A stretch of 64,000 nt of DNA from Butyrivibrio sp. AC2005 (GCF_000424145.1 NZ_AUJI01000023.1:1-64000), one strand, 5' to 3'. Positions 9,219 through 17,434 are shown, numbered from the stretch's first letter. Translations and numbers: made by a program. The notes: a model not told the origin generated them from the letters alone.

Positions 9219-9443
9219 TCATTCAAGAATTGTTGTAATAGGCGCCACTACCTTTTCACCCTGTTCGGTTTTTACATGAATCTCTCCAAAAATTCCCCAT
9301 ATAAGCATCCCTACAATAAGAATTATTACTGCAAGCAGAATAATCCAGACTGAAGGTGTTGTAACCTGAATATAGTCATTAAGTTGTTCAGGAGACGAAA
9401 CTCTCTCTATACTCTTATTTCTAAATATGGAATTTTCAGCCAT
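9219..9443 (-). CDS. Very short HlyD-like membrane protein of the export system
   Basis: Seventy-four residues that match only the N-terminus of the HlyD-family (membrane-fusion) subunit of NHLM export systems. A cytoplasmic stretch (MAENSIFRNKSIERVSSPEQ) is followed by one transmembrane helix (about residues 27-52) and a short outside tail ending VVAPITTILE. The periplasmic-type coiled coil and barrel found in full-length members, normally several hundred residues, are absent. The start at 9443 is set by AAGGAGG eight bases upstream. The stop lies 19 bases before the exporter start. No remnant of the missing part is visible before the next gene, so it is either a clean natural short form or an old deletion. 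Confidence 0.75.
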   Translation of the reverse strand: MAENSIFRNKSIERVSSPEQLNDYIQVTTPSVWIILLAVIILIVGMLIWGIFGEIHVKTEQGEKVVAPITTILE

Positions 9444-9566
9444 TGGAATAACCTCCTTCACCATAAATCACCACTTTCATTTTACCCTATCCCCTGATCA
9501 AATTTATAAATTATGTAGGAATATTTCATAAAAAAATTTATGGTTTCCAAAACAATTATGCAAAAA

Positions 9567-9600
9567 TAAAACCTTGCCGGTAATGAATGGCAAGGTTTTA
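9567..9600 (-). terminator. Intrinsic terminator or attenuator between precursor peptide and exporter genes
   Basis: Twelve-base perfect arms (TAAAACCTTGCC / GGCAAGGTTTTA) with a ten-base loop, followed on the minus strand by TTTTATTTTTG. It is 22 bases after the precursor stop codon. Such a site would let the peptide mRNA be made in excess of the exporter mRNA by partial readthrough; that role is inferred. Confidence 0.85.
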
Positions 9601-9621
9601 CAAAAATCAAATATTAAGTTT

Positions 9622-9897
9622 TCAGCAAATTGTAGTACCATCCGGATTCGGACCCGGTCCACCTGAAAGTGTATTCGCCTGATTATTCTGTCCCTGAATA
9701 AATATCGCATTAGATCCTTTTGCCTGATTTGAACCAAGGGGTGCGCATCCTAATTTTGTTGCGATCCTTGAAGTATTTGCAATACTTGGTCCACCACCCA
9801 GACTGGCAAAAAAAACACCGGCTGCAGCATTATCAAGATCATCGTCGGTTAATTCATTACCTAATGGTGTATTGGAAAGATTCTTATCATCTGACAT
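9622..9897 (-). CDS. Double-glycine-type precursor peptide 1
   Basis: Ninety-one-residue precursor of an exported peptide. The leader ends ELTDDDLDNAAAG (residues 15-27), the acidic LxxxDLDxxxG form recognised by C39 peptidases, so cleavage after G27 would release a 64-residue peptide beginning VFFASLGGG. The core is rich in Gly, Asn and Gln and has two cysteines, C51 and the C-terminal C91, which could form a disulfide or be modified. The ATG at 9897 has GGAGG seven bases upstream. The reading frame is open further upstream to 10035, where a second ribosome site exists. No lanthipeptide, radical-SAM or cyclodehydratase gene lies nearby. Bacteriocin or signalling function is not decided by sequence. 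Confidence 0.75.
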   Translation of the reverse strand: MSDDKNLSNTPLGNELTDDDLDNAAAGVFFASLGGGPSIANTSRIATKLGCAPLGSNQAKGSNAIFIQGQNNQANTLSGGPGPNPDGTTIC

Positions 9898-10035
9898 ATA
9901 TTTACCTCCATTATTATTTCTTTTATATGAAACTATTTTGTCATTAAAAAGTTCTTCATGCAATCGTGATTTGTGTCCATCATCAGAAAACTTGGCGTTT
10001 TTAAAAATATACTCTATATCCTTCATCCCATTCAA
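9898..10035 (-). other. In-frame upstream extension of precursor 1 with its own ribosome site
   Basis: The frame of precursor 1 continues upstream without a stop to a TTG at 10035, which has AGGAGG five bases before it; an in-frame ATG lies at 10026. It would add a basic/acidic block, MKDIEYIFKNAKFSDDGHKS and RLHEELFND, directly in front of the leader. An out-of-frame ATG at 10031 with the best spacing gives only Met-Gly-stop and overlaps the ATG at 10026. Thus two products, a short and a long precursor, are possible from one mRNA. Confidence 0.5.
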
Positions 10036-10064
10036 TGCCACCTCCTGATCTGTTCTTTTATATT

Positions 10065-10096
10065 TATATACGAATATGGCTATGAAAATGCGACAT
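10065..10096 (-). promoter_or_regulatory. Candidate ECF-type promoter for precursor peptide 1
   Basis: On the minus strand ATGTCGC (10096-10090) and CGTATATA (10072-10065) are separated by 17 bases. The same two words with the same spacing occur on the plus strand at 10136-10167 before the other peptide gene. The layout (separate -35 and -10 words, CGT in the -10) suits an ECF sigma factor. The -10 word ends about 19 bases before the first ribosome site. Confidence 0.7.
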
Positions 10097-10135
10097 TTTT
10101 AATAAAAAATTTTTTTACTGAAAATTTTTTCAAAT

Positions 10136-10167
10136 ATGTCGCCATTTGAATATCTGAATCGTATATA
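10136..10167 (+). promoter_or_regulatory. Candidate ECF-type promoter for precursor peptide 2
   Basis: ATGTCGC (10136-10142) and CGTATATA (10160-10167), 17 bases apart, followed by TATGTAAAAGAA, which is also shared in large part with the divergent copy. It would give a leader of about 45-50 bases before the ATG at 10222. Confidence 0.7.
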
Positions 10168-10221
10168 TATGTAAAAGAATAAAACATCAACTTAAGTTAC
10201 TCATAAAAAGGAGGTATTGTA

Positions 10222-10407
10222 ATGGAAGCTAAAAATGCTAATGAATTAGATAAAAATAATCGTTTATCAGATGATGATCTTGACGCTGTCGGCGGTGGAA
10301 TGCTCCAAAGTACAAAACAGACCCGTGGTGCAGATCCAGTCGCAGCATTAAGGCAAGCCAATGCTCAAGCTACCTTCTCCACCAACGATACACAGCAGAA
10401 TCGATAA
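10222..10407 (+). CDS. Double-glycine-type precursor peptide 2
   Basis: Sixty-one-residue precursor, divergent from precursor 1. The leader ends RLSDDDLDAVGGG (14-26), a classic double-glycine site, so C39 cleavage after G25 or G26 would release a hydrophilic peptide of about 35 residues starting (G)MLQSTKQTRG and ending NDTQQNR. The core has no cysteine and is rich in Gln, Ala, Thr and Asn, unlike the core of precursor 1. AAGGAGG lies ahead of the ATG, an ECF-like promoter lies upstream and a strong terminator lies 17 bases downstream, so it is a single-gene transcription unit. Leader similarity to precursor 1 suggests the same exporter handles both. Confidence 0.8.
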   Translation: MEAKNANELDKNNRLSDDDLDAVGGGMLQSTKQTRGADPVAALRQANAQATFSTNDTQQNR

Positions 10408-10423
10408 AAATTTAATTTATATA

Positions 10424-10461
10424 ATATCCCCGATACCATATCAAAATAGTATCGGGGATAT
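10424..10461 (+). terminator. Intrinsic terminator of precursor peptide 2
   Basis: Perfect 12-base arms (ATATCCCCGATA / TATCGGGGATAT) with a 14-base loop, then TTTTT. Confidence 0.88.
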
Positions 10462-10539
10462 TTTTATGCCGCTTTATTTAAAGCCTTTTTCTGCAAGAAG
10501 CTCTCTGTTCGTTTACGGACATTATCCTGCAGAATTGTT

Positions 10540-10686
10540 CACATGAAAAAGCATGTTGCTTGCAACATGCTCGCGCCGAGCGCGGTTGCATTTATGCAAC
10601 AAATACCATACGCGCGAGTGCGCATCCATAGCGGAGCGTTTTTTATATATTAGGAAATCCGGAGGAATTTCCTAATATATAAAAAA
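10540..10686. other. Hairpin-rich non-coding block between convergent genes
   Basis: No gene is supported here. Inverted repeats follow one another: GCATGTTGC/GCAACATGC near 10550-10570, GTTGCAT/ATGCAAC near 10584-10600, and a perfect 20-base stem (10639-10658 with 10667-10686, arms containing ATATATTAGGAAAT) around an eight-base loop. The last stem begins and ends in T/A runs, so it could terminate transcription from both sides. The rest may be a dispersed palindromic repeat or a structured RNA. Confidence 0.55.
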
Positions 10687-10727
10687 ACACCCCATTACCA
10701 TTGTATCAATGATAACAGGGTGTATAT
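10687..10727 (-). terminator. Probable terminator of the GH43 gene
   Basis: Arms ACACCC / GGGTGT flank an AT-rich loop just after the GH43 stop, with an A-run on the plus strand (T-run on the minus strand). Confidence 0.55.
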
Positions 10728-11654
10728 TCACTTGATTTTTTCTACTCCGTCACACTTTGGTATCGTATTAATCGAGCCATCTTCATTGTATTTAAATTCC
10801 GCAACACATACACTTCTGTGGAACAGGCTTCCACCCGGAAGGTCACCGGTATGATAAAACAGATAAGAATGTCCTTTAAAATCTGCGATTCCCGGATGAT
10901 TTGTAAAGACACCACCTTCTTCCGTCATAAGAATTCCACCATATTTCCAGGGTCCTGTCGGTGAATCTGATGTAGAATATGCCAGATGTTCATCCCTTTT
11001 ATCTACTCCAAATGCAGCATATACCATATAGTATATACCATTCTTTTTATAAAACCACGGGCCTTCGCCATAGGATGTCCCGGTATCATGGCTTCCTTTT
11101 GCAAAGGATTCCTCCGTCATGGGGATCTTAACCACTCCGATTTCCTTATCATATGAAATCATATCTTCATTAAGAAGTACGTATCTAAGCTCGGGGTTAC
11201 CGAAGTAAAGATATGCCTGGTCGTCATCATCTATGAAAACCGTCGGGTCTATATCATTCCAATCCCCTTCATCAACAAGAGGGTGTCCCAGATCCTTAAA
11301 CGGACCTGCCGGGTTGTCAGATATTCCCACTGCAATCGCCATCCCTCCATTTCGTTTATGAACAGGACAGTACAAATAATATTTTCCATTTCTTTCAATG
11401 GCCTGAGGCGCCCATGCCCTGTCATCAGCCCATGCGATGTCATCAAGTGAAAAAATCACACCATGATCTGTCCAGTTCACCATATCCTTTGTAGAAAAGC
11501 ATCTCCAGTCCTTCATGGTGTAAAAATCATTTATCAGCTCATCCTCGTCATGTGTGGTATAGAGATAAAGAGTATCCCCATATACCGTAGGAGCGGGATC
11601 TGCTGTGTAGATATCAGTAATTATCGGATTTTTCCTAAAATTCTGTTCTTCCAT
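10728..11654 (-). CDS. GH43 beta-xylosidase/alpha-L-arabinofuranosidase family protein
   Basis: Five-bladed beta-propeller glycosidase of 308 residues without signal peptide, hence cytoplasmic. The three catalytic carboxylates of GH43 are visible: base D19 (TADPAP), pKa-modulator D136 (DIDPTVFIDDDD) and acid E197 (YGEGPWFYKKNG). The protein is a bare catalytic domain without the C-terminal beta-sandwich of many xylosidases. It is the last gene of the leftward xylan locus, 12 bases after the GH5 stop. It most likely removes arabinose or xylose from imported oligosaccharides, but the linkage cannot be read from sequence. Confidence 0.9.
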   Translation of the reverse strand: MEEQNFRKNPIITDIYTADPAPTVYGDTLYLYTTHDEDELINDFYTMKDWRCFSTKDMVNWTDHGVIFSLDDIAWADDRAWAPQAIERNGKYYLYCPVHKRNGGMAIAVGISDNPAGPFKDLGHPLVDEGDWNDIDPTVFIDDDDQAYLYFGNPELRYVLLNEDMISYDKEIGVVKIPMTEESFAKGSHDTGTSYGEGPWFYKKNGIYYMVYAAFGVDKRDEHLAYSTSDSPTGPWKYGGILMTEEGGVFTNHPGIADFKGHSYLFYHTGDLPGGSLFHRSVCVAEFKYNEDGSINTIPKCDGVEKIK

Positions 11655-11666
11655 TGTTTTATCCCT

Positions 11667-13022
11667 TCATTTGTATTCCTGAATTGCCTTAATCAAATCA
11701 GGATACGGAACTTCAAGTGTCCTGCGGTCGATTATTCCAAAATTCTCACCGCTTCCGTCAAACTGTCCGTTGTCCCACCAGATACATGGAATGTTCATCT
11801 CTCTTGCTTTTTTAAGAAAATAGCTTACCCATTCTGCTCTCTCAGATTCATTATCCTTATTCATTGCGCCAAATTCTCCGATGATAACAGGAACATTTTT
11901 GAAGAAAAAGATTCTGTTTATATCTGTTAAGAGTCTGTCCAGATCACCATGATCATTGTCATAGGTTGTTCTTCCGGGAATCTGAAGAGCAAATTCGTAA
12001 GGTGTGTAGGAATGAACAGAAACTGCAACACAGTCATCATTTTCAGGAAGCTTTATTGCCATAAGACAGTTGGTCTGATTGCTGGCAGCGTAGCCGGGGA
12101 ACATGATAAGGCGGTTCTTATTGTTTCCTTCGGATGCTCTTATTGCTTCATAACCTGCCATATTTACAGCATTTACTACTTCTCTTCCCTCTTTATCACC
12201 GCCATTCCACTCAAGATCTGTGCCAACTTTTCTGGGTTCATTCTGAAGCTCGAAAATAAGGTGTGTATCATAATCCTTGAATCTCTCTGAGACCTGTGTC
12301 CAGATAGCAGCCAGCTTCTCAGATGCAGCATCCTGATTATCGTAGTAAGGATAGTTCCAGTCCTCATGATGAACGTTGATAATTACGAAAGCCCCCTTAT
12401 TGTATGCGTAATCAACTACCTCCTGGACTCTGTCCATCCATGCAGGATCTATGTTGTTATTCTCATCAATATGTGCCTTCCAGGTTATCGGTATTCTTAT
12501 TGTATTGAAGCCAAGATCCAAAACCGCATCAATAATTTCCTGTGTGGTCTCGGGATTTCCCCAGCAGGTTTCCTGCTTCGAAGGTGCATCTGTGATTTTG
12601 ATGCTATCTTCATGTGCATCCAAGGTATTTCCTAAATTCCAGCCGATTGTCATCTGGCTTACTATTTCCCATGCAGGGGTCTGTGTCATATCGTCCTCCC
12701 CGGTTGAATTGTCAGAAGATGTTGTTTCGGATTCTGGTTCTTCCTCTGTCTTTTCTGTTGTTTCTTCTGTGTTGTTACCATCTGATTCTTCGGTATTTTC
12801 AGTTTCAGATTCATCCTCAGATTTTTCAGTTTCTGCATCTAATACTTCCTCAGAACTGTTATCTTCTGCCTCTTCGCTTACAGCCGCGCTACTTTCTGTA
12901 TCTTCTGTTTTTTCAACACTTTCTGTACTTGTTGTCTTTTCTGAATTTGCTCCGCTCCCACCGCAAGCGGTTGTTGCCAACAATGCCGTCGCAAGCAGTA
13001 ATGCCATTACTTTTCTTTTCAT
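11667..13022 (-). CDS. GH5 endo-beta-glucanase family lipoprotein (probably subfamily 4)
   Basis: Cell-surface lipoprotein of 451 residues. The signal peptide has a lipobox ending at C20 (LLATTAC). Residues 25-115 are a Ser/Thr/Glu/Asp linker, and the GH5 domain spans about 118-450. Key residues are the NEP acid/base E262 (FELQNEPR), nucleophile E383 (IIGEFGA), H218-H219 (INVHHEDW) and H337 (VSVHSYTP). The opening GWNLGNTLDA and the CWGNPETT block point to GH5 subfamily 4, which includes endoglucanases, lichenases and xyloglucanases. A terminator-like hairpin separates it from the upstream GH3 gene, so it may be transcribed independently. Confidence 0.9.
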   Translation of the reverse strand: MKRKVMALLLATALLATTACGGSGANSEKTTSTESVEKTEDTESSAAVSEEAEDNSSEEVLDAETEKSEDESETENTEESDGNNTEETTEKTEEEPESETTSSDNSTGEDDMTQTPAWEIVSQMTIGWNLGNTLDAHEDSIKITDAPSKQETCWGNPETTQEIIDAVLDLGFNTIRIPITWKAHIDENNNIDPAWMDRVQEVVDYAYNKGAFVIINVHHEDWNYPYYDNQDAASEKLAAIWTQVSERFKDYDTHLIFELQNEPRKVGTDLEWNGGDKEGREVVNAVNMAGYEAIRASEGNNKNRLIMFPGYAASNQTNCLMAIKLPENDDCVAVSVHSYTPYEFALQIPGRTTYDNDHGDLDRLLTDINRIFFFKNVPVIIGEFGAMNKDNESERAEWVSYFLKKAREMNIPCIWWDNGQFDGSGENFGIIDRRTLEVPYPDLIKAIQEYK

Positions 13023-13081
13023 AATATTCTCCCTTTTTATGTTGTATATATATCATTCAACTATACGCCCATAAAATCAAA

Positions 13082-13116
13082 AAAGGTACCATTTTCATGG
13101 CAAAAATGGCACCTTT
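13082..13116 (-). terminator. Intrinsic terminator after the GH3 gene
   Basis: Arms AAAGGT.CCATTTT / AAAATGG.ACCTTT around a short loop. On the minus strand the hairpin is followed by TTTTTTGATTTT. It splits the xylan locus transcript between GH3 and GH5. Confidence 0.8.
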
Positions 13117-13160
13117 ATGATCTAATATGACAAATTAACTCATCCTGCCTACAAGGAAAA

Positions 13161-15311
13161 TCAGATCTTTACATCCTCAAACACGCACTTATGTCCTGTA
13201 AGCTCCTCCGAGCGGCTATCAGGCTGGGAAACACCTGCATAGATACGGAAGGAATCACTGAAAATCTTTCTATTGCCATCACCATCAACAGAAGTAAACG
13301 CTCTTGCATCAACTGATATAGTTACTTCTTTCTCCTCTCCCGGCTCAAGATGAACTCTCTTAAATCCGCAAAGGCAGGGATTTGGAATCGAGTACTGTGA
13401 ACCGGTATCCTTGATGTAAAGCTGTGCAACATCATCTGTTGCAACAGATCCGTTGTTAGTTAATGTTATCTTCACAATAACTCCCTGGAACTCAGTGCCA
13501 TCCGCCTTACTAAACTCGCTTTTAACGTTACCCTGATCATTTGGCTCTACTACCAGGCTCTTAACACTGCAATCTCCGTAGGTAAGACCATATCCGAAAG
13601 GATACAGAACCTCTCCCATAAAGTATCTGTAGGTACGGTTTTTCATGGAATAATCCCTGAAATCCGGAAGATCCGCAGATGACTTATAAAATGTTACAGG
13701 GAGCTTGCCTGAAGGTGAAAGCTCACCAAACAGTACCTTTGCAACCTCTTTTCCTCCTCTTGCACCGGGATACCAGGTCTGTAGTACTGCACCTGCCTTG
13801 TTCTGAGCCTCAGAAAGGTTAATTGCACTACCTGACATGTTAATGACTACTGTAGGCTTTCCTGCATCTAAAACGGCTTTAAGGAGCTGTCTTTGTGACA
13901 AAGGAAGATTAAGATCAATCTTATCGCCGGAAGCAAACTGGTTACCTGTATCGCCTTCCTCTCCCTCAAGAGTCTCATCAAGGCCCACAACAACTACCAC
14001 AACATCAGAATATTCAGCAACAGTAAGTGCTTCTGACATTCTGTCAGGCTTATTGGGATCCGCAAGACCGCTTACATTTTCCTTCCAAAGATCACATCCT
14101 TCGGAATACATAACTCGTGTATTCTCCGAAACATAGTCCTGGATGCCTTCAAGAACAGTTACATATCTTGATGATGTGCCATGGTAATTTCCTACAAGGG
14201 CAGATCTTGAATTAGCGTTAGGACCAATTACTCCGATGGTTCCGATCTTTTCCTTATTAAGCGGTAAAAGTCCGTCATTTTTCAGAAGAACCATACTTTC
14301 AGCTGCTGCTCTGTGAGCAACATCCAGGTGCTCCTTGCACTCTACTACTGTATAAGGAATCTTGTCATACTCTGTCTCATCAAACATTCCAAGAAGGAAT
14401 CTTGTGGTAAAGAGGCGCTCACAGGAAGCTGTGATTACGCTCTCATCAAGCATTCCAGCACGATATGCATTCATAACCTTCTGGTAGGTGCATCCGCAGT
14501 TAAGATCACAGCCTGTCTCAAGAGCAAGCTTTACTGACTCCTCCGGAGCTCCTGTTACTTTGTGATTTTCATGGAAATCACGCACTGCCCAGCAGTCTGA
14601 TACATAGTGACCTTCAAAGCCCCATTTTCCACGGAGGTATCCATTCATCAATTCCTCATTAGCACAGCAGGGCTCATCATTTGTTCTGTTGTAAGCACCC
14701 ATGACAGCTTCTACATTTGCCTCTTTTACGCAAGCTTCAAATGCAGGAAGGTAAGTCTCTTCCAAATCCTTCTTGGATGCAATTGCATTAAAGTGATGGC
14801 GCTCACCCTCAGGTCCTGAGTGTACCGCAAAATGCTTTGCACATGCAGCTGCCTTTAAATATTCACCGTCACCCTGCATTCCTTTTACAAAAGGAACCGC
14901 AAGTCTGCTTGTAAGGAAAGGATCTTCACCATAAGTCTCATGTCCTCTTCCCCATCTGGGATCACGGAATATATTTACATTGGGAGCCCAGAAAGTTAAT
15001 CCCTTATAGATATCTCTGTCCCCACGTTTTGACTGCTCATTGTACTTTGCACGTCCCTCAATTGCAGTAATCTCACCAATACATTCCATGAGCTCTTCAT
15101 CAAATGCAGCTGCAAGTCCGATGGCCTGAGGGAACATTGTTGCAGTGCCTGCACGGGCAACACCGTGAAGTGCCTCATTCCACCAGTTATATGCAGGAAT
15201 CCCCAGCCTGTCTATTGCCGGAGCATCAAATTTAAGCTGGGAGGCCTTTTCCTCCACAGTCATCTTACTGACGAGCTCTTTTGCTCTTTCTCTTGCTTCT
15301 TGTCTGTTCAT
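13161..15311 (-). CDS. GH3 beta-xylosidase/beta-glucosidase
   Basis: Cytoplasmic glycosidase of 716 residues: (alpha/beta)8 domain, alpha/beta sandwich and C-terminal fibronectin-III-like domain. The nucleophile is D239 in HYVSDCWAV. Other family blocks are FPQAIGLAAAF, ETYGEDPFLTSRLA and ACAKHFAVHSGPEGERHHF, and the second-domain start MVLLKNDGLLPL. The substrate-binding block ERHHFNA and the context of xylan genes favour beta-xylosidase, but GH3 members often have mixed activity. ORF begins 76 bases after the GH67 stop in the same direction and ends before a terminator hairpin. No signal peptide. Confidence 0.92.
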   Translation of the reverse strand: MNRQEARERAKELVSKMTVEEKASQLKFDAPAIDRLGIPAYNWWNEALHGVARAGTATMFPQAIGLAAAFDEELMECIGEITAIEGRAKYNEQSKRGDRDIYKGLTFWAPNVNIFRDPRWGRGHETYGEDPFLTSRLAVPFVKGMQGDGEYLKAAACAKHFAVHSGPEGERHHFNAIASKKDLEETYLPAFEACVKEANVEAVMGAYNRTNDEPCCANEELMNGYLRGKWGFEGHYVSDCWAVRDFHENHKVTGAPEESVKLALETGCDLNCGCTYQKVMNAYRAGMLDESVITASCERLFTTRFLLGMFDETEYDKIPYTVVECKEHLDVAHRAAAESMVLLKNDGLLPLNKEKIGTIGVIGPNANSRSALVGNYHGTSSRYVTVLEGIQDYVSENTRVMYSEGCDLWKENVSGLADPNKPDRMSEALTVAEYSDVVVVVVGLDETLEGEEGDTGNQFASGDKIDLNLPLSQRQLLKAVLDAGKPTVVINMSGSAINLSEAQNKAGAVLQTWYPGARGGKEVAKVLFGELSPSGKLPVTFYKSSADLPDFRDYSMKNRTYRYFMGEVLYPFGYGLTYGDCSVKSLVVEPNDQGNVKSEFSKADGTEFQGVIVKITLTNNGSVATDDVAQLYIKDTGSQYSIPNPCLCGFKRVHLEPGEEKEVTISVDARAFTSVDGDGNRKIFSDSFRIYAGVSQPDSRSEELTGHKCVFEDVKI

Positions 15312-15387
15312 ACCATACCTTTCCTCATTTGAGCAGCTATTATGAACCCCTTCTCATATAGCCGAGCAAACAATAACGTAACCCTTA

Positions 15388-17400
15388 TTAAAATATCTCT
15401 CTTCCCTTTTCATCAGGGATACCGCTCTTTCTGTAAAAATATGAGTTAACCTGATCTCGCCATTCTTTAGCATTTGCTATCTGCATCTCAAATCTGTGAC
15501 ATACTGATGCAAAAACCTCAGGCTCCACATGAGCTTCCATGCCTTTCCAGGTCTCGTAAAGCTCCTCTGCTTCAGCTTCTCCTTCAAAATGGCTATCATA
15601 GATGTACTGGATGAGCGTTCTGCCATCCCCCAGTTTTCTATCATAGGCTATATGATGGAAAAACAGTAAAAGCTCCTCAGGACACTTGTCCGGATCATTG
15701 TAGCTCTCAGCATTTTCAGGATAATACTGATGAGCATAATCCGTACCTTTATCTGTTCTGTCTACACCGATTCCAAGATGATCTGCTCTGTGATAGGTTC
15801 CCCATCTTGAATACTCATATCCGTCTACACTGGGGCCATAGTGATCATGCGGTGTAACCATCCATCCAATTCCAAGAGGACTTGTGTACTTTTCATAAAT
15901 CCCTCTGGAATTCAGGAGCATGGAAACCAGTTTGTCAGTTTCATCTTCAATAAGATTGAATGTCATCTGTACCCACTCTCTTGCTATTTCCTCTGAAGAC
16001 AATTCCGTGTTATAGGCAAGTCTGCCAAAGCCGTAAAGATTAGCCGCTGCAAGATAGTTACCTGTCCAGTTTGTATCATCTCCTGTGTTTATAACAGCCG
16101 CCATTCCCGCAAGCTTGTTACCAAAAGTTCTTCCGCTTACTACGTCTGCAACCGTATCCTTGTCCTTACTACAATATGTCTTAAAATCCAGAACCTCTTT
16201 GAACATAGGCATCAGGTAACATAAATCTATCTGGTGTCCTGTGTACTCCTGAGCTATCTGTACCTCAAGCATCTGATTTGTCTTCGTAAGGCCTCCGATA
16301 AGGGGTGAAACAGGTTCTCTTATCTGGAAGTCCATAGGGCCGTTCTTTATCTGTAAAATGACGTTATCAAGGAATTCTCCATCCAATCCCTTAAAGTAAT
16401 CGTAGCCGGCTCTGGCACGGTCTGTTTTGCGGTCTCTCCAATCCTGAGTGCAATTGTAGACAAAGCATCTCCAGATTATAATTCCACCATAAGGAGCAAT
16501 CGCCTTTCCAAGCATATTTGCACCATCTGCCTGGTTTCTGCCGTAGGTAAATGGTCCGGGTCTTCCCTCAGAATCTGCCTTTACAAGGAATCCCCCAAGA
16601 AGAGGAACATTCTTGTACACTTCGGCAAACTTTTCATCCCACCATTTAATCACTTCTTCATCAAGAGGATCGCATACTTTTAATCCCCCCAGCTCAATGG
16701 GTGATGCGAAATTAAGTGAAAGATATAACTTAATACCGTAATCAGCAAACAACTCGGATAACTCTGCCACTCTGAAGAAATATCTGTCTGTGATAAGATC
16801 AGTAGCTGCATCCTTAACATTAACATTGTTAATTACTATGCCATTTATTCCGGTGCTTGCCATCATCCTGGCATAATCACGTGTTCTGTCATTGATATAA
16901 AAGTTGTCATTTTCGAAAAAGAATGATCTTCCGGAATAGCCTCGCTCAATGCTGCCATCCATATTATCCCAGTGGTTCATCATTCTAAGAGGATTGGAAG
17001 GTTTACACTCAGCCTTGATCTCTCTGAGTTTAGTTCCGCGCATAAGTTCACGAATCACATGAAAAACGCCGTATAAGGCTCCATTTTCGTCAGAAGCATT
17101 AATCACTATACCTTTGTCTTCTGCATCAATAAGATAGCCCTCTGAAGCCATATTTTCGCTTTTTGTAATAGCTATCCTATAGGTACTCTCATCTATGCTA
17201 CTTTCTTTTTCAGCAAAAAGAATTTCCTTCCCATAAAGACCCTTAAAGGCTTTTAAAAGCTCATTCTTAATACTTTTGATAATCCTGTTATTCTCTGTAA
17301 ATCCATCAATCAGAACGGCTATGTTATCTTTGTCTAAACTTACTTTTCCCCTCTTTTTTTCGTAATCCAGCCATAGCTGAGTCCATGAAGTATTATTCAT
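15388..17400 (-). CDS. aguA: GH67 alpha-glucuronidase
   Basis: Removes (4-O-methyl-)glucuronic acid from the non-reducing end of xylo-oligosaccharides inside the cell. The 670 residues have no signal peptide and match the usual GH67 length. General acid E278 lies in ADSEGRPGP; the paired bases D357 and E385 lie in KNGPMDFQIREP and IAQEYTG, with the same relative spacing as in the well-studied Geobacillus enzyme. The N-terminal domain (1-135), TIM barrel (about 136-460) and C-terminal helical dimerisation domain are all present. It lies between the SGNH esterase and GH3 genes, as expected for glucuronoxylan use. Identification is firm. Confidence 0.95.
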   Translation of the reverse strand: MNNTSWTQLWLDYEKKRGKVSLDKDNIAVLIDGFTENNRIIKSIKNELLKAFKGLYGKEILFAEKESSIDESTYRIAITKSENMASEGYLIDAEDKGIVINASDENGALYGVFHVIRELMRGTKLREIKAECKPSNPLRMMNHWDNMDGSIERGYSGRSFFFENDNFYINDRTRDYARMMASTGINGIVINNVNVKDAATDLITDRYFFRVAELSELFADYGIKLYLSLNFASPIELGGLKVCDPLDEEVIKWWDEKFAEVYKNVPLLGGFLVKADSEGRPGPFTYGRNQADGANMLGKAIAPYGGIIIWRCFVYNCTQDWRDRKTDRARAGYDYFKGLDGEFLDNVILQIKNGPMDFQIREPVSPLIGGLTKTNQMLEVQIAQEYTGHQIDLCYLMPMFKEVLDFKTYCSKDKDTVADVVSGRTFGNKLAGMAAVINTGDDTNWTGNYLAAANLYGFGRLAYNTELSSEEIAREWVQMTFNLIEDETDKLVSMLLNSRGIYEKYTSPLGIGWMVTPHDHYGPSVDGYEYSRWGTYHRADHLGIGVDRTDKGTDYAHQYYPENAESYNDPDKCPEELLLFFHHIAYDRKLGDGRTLIQYIYDSHFEGEAEAEELYETWKGMEAHVEPEVFASVCHRFEMQIANAKEWRDQVNSYFYRKSGIPDEKGREIF

Positions 17401-17434
17401 TTATTTATCTCCTGTACTTGATAGAACATTATTG

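Noticed and set aside
4060..10407. Lanthipeptide or sactipeptide biosynthesis cluster
   Set aside because: The exporters and leaders fit, but no LanM/LanBC, radical-SAM or cyclodehydratase gene is encoded in the window.
12451..13074. Long Ser-rich open frame on the plus strand
   Set aside because: It is the mirror of the Ser/Glu linker and signal peptide of the GH5 lipoprotein; the low-complexity codons avoid stops in both directions. No ribosome site.
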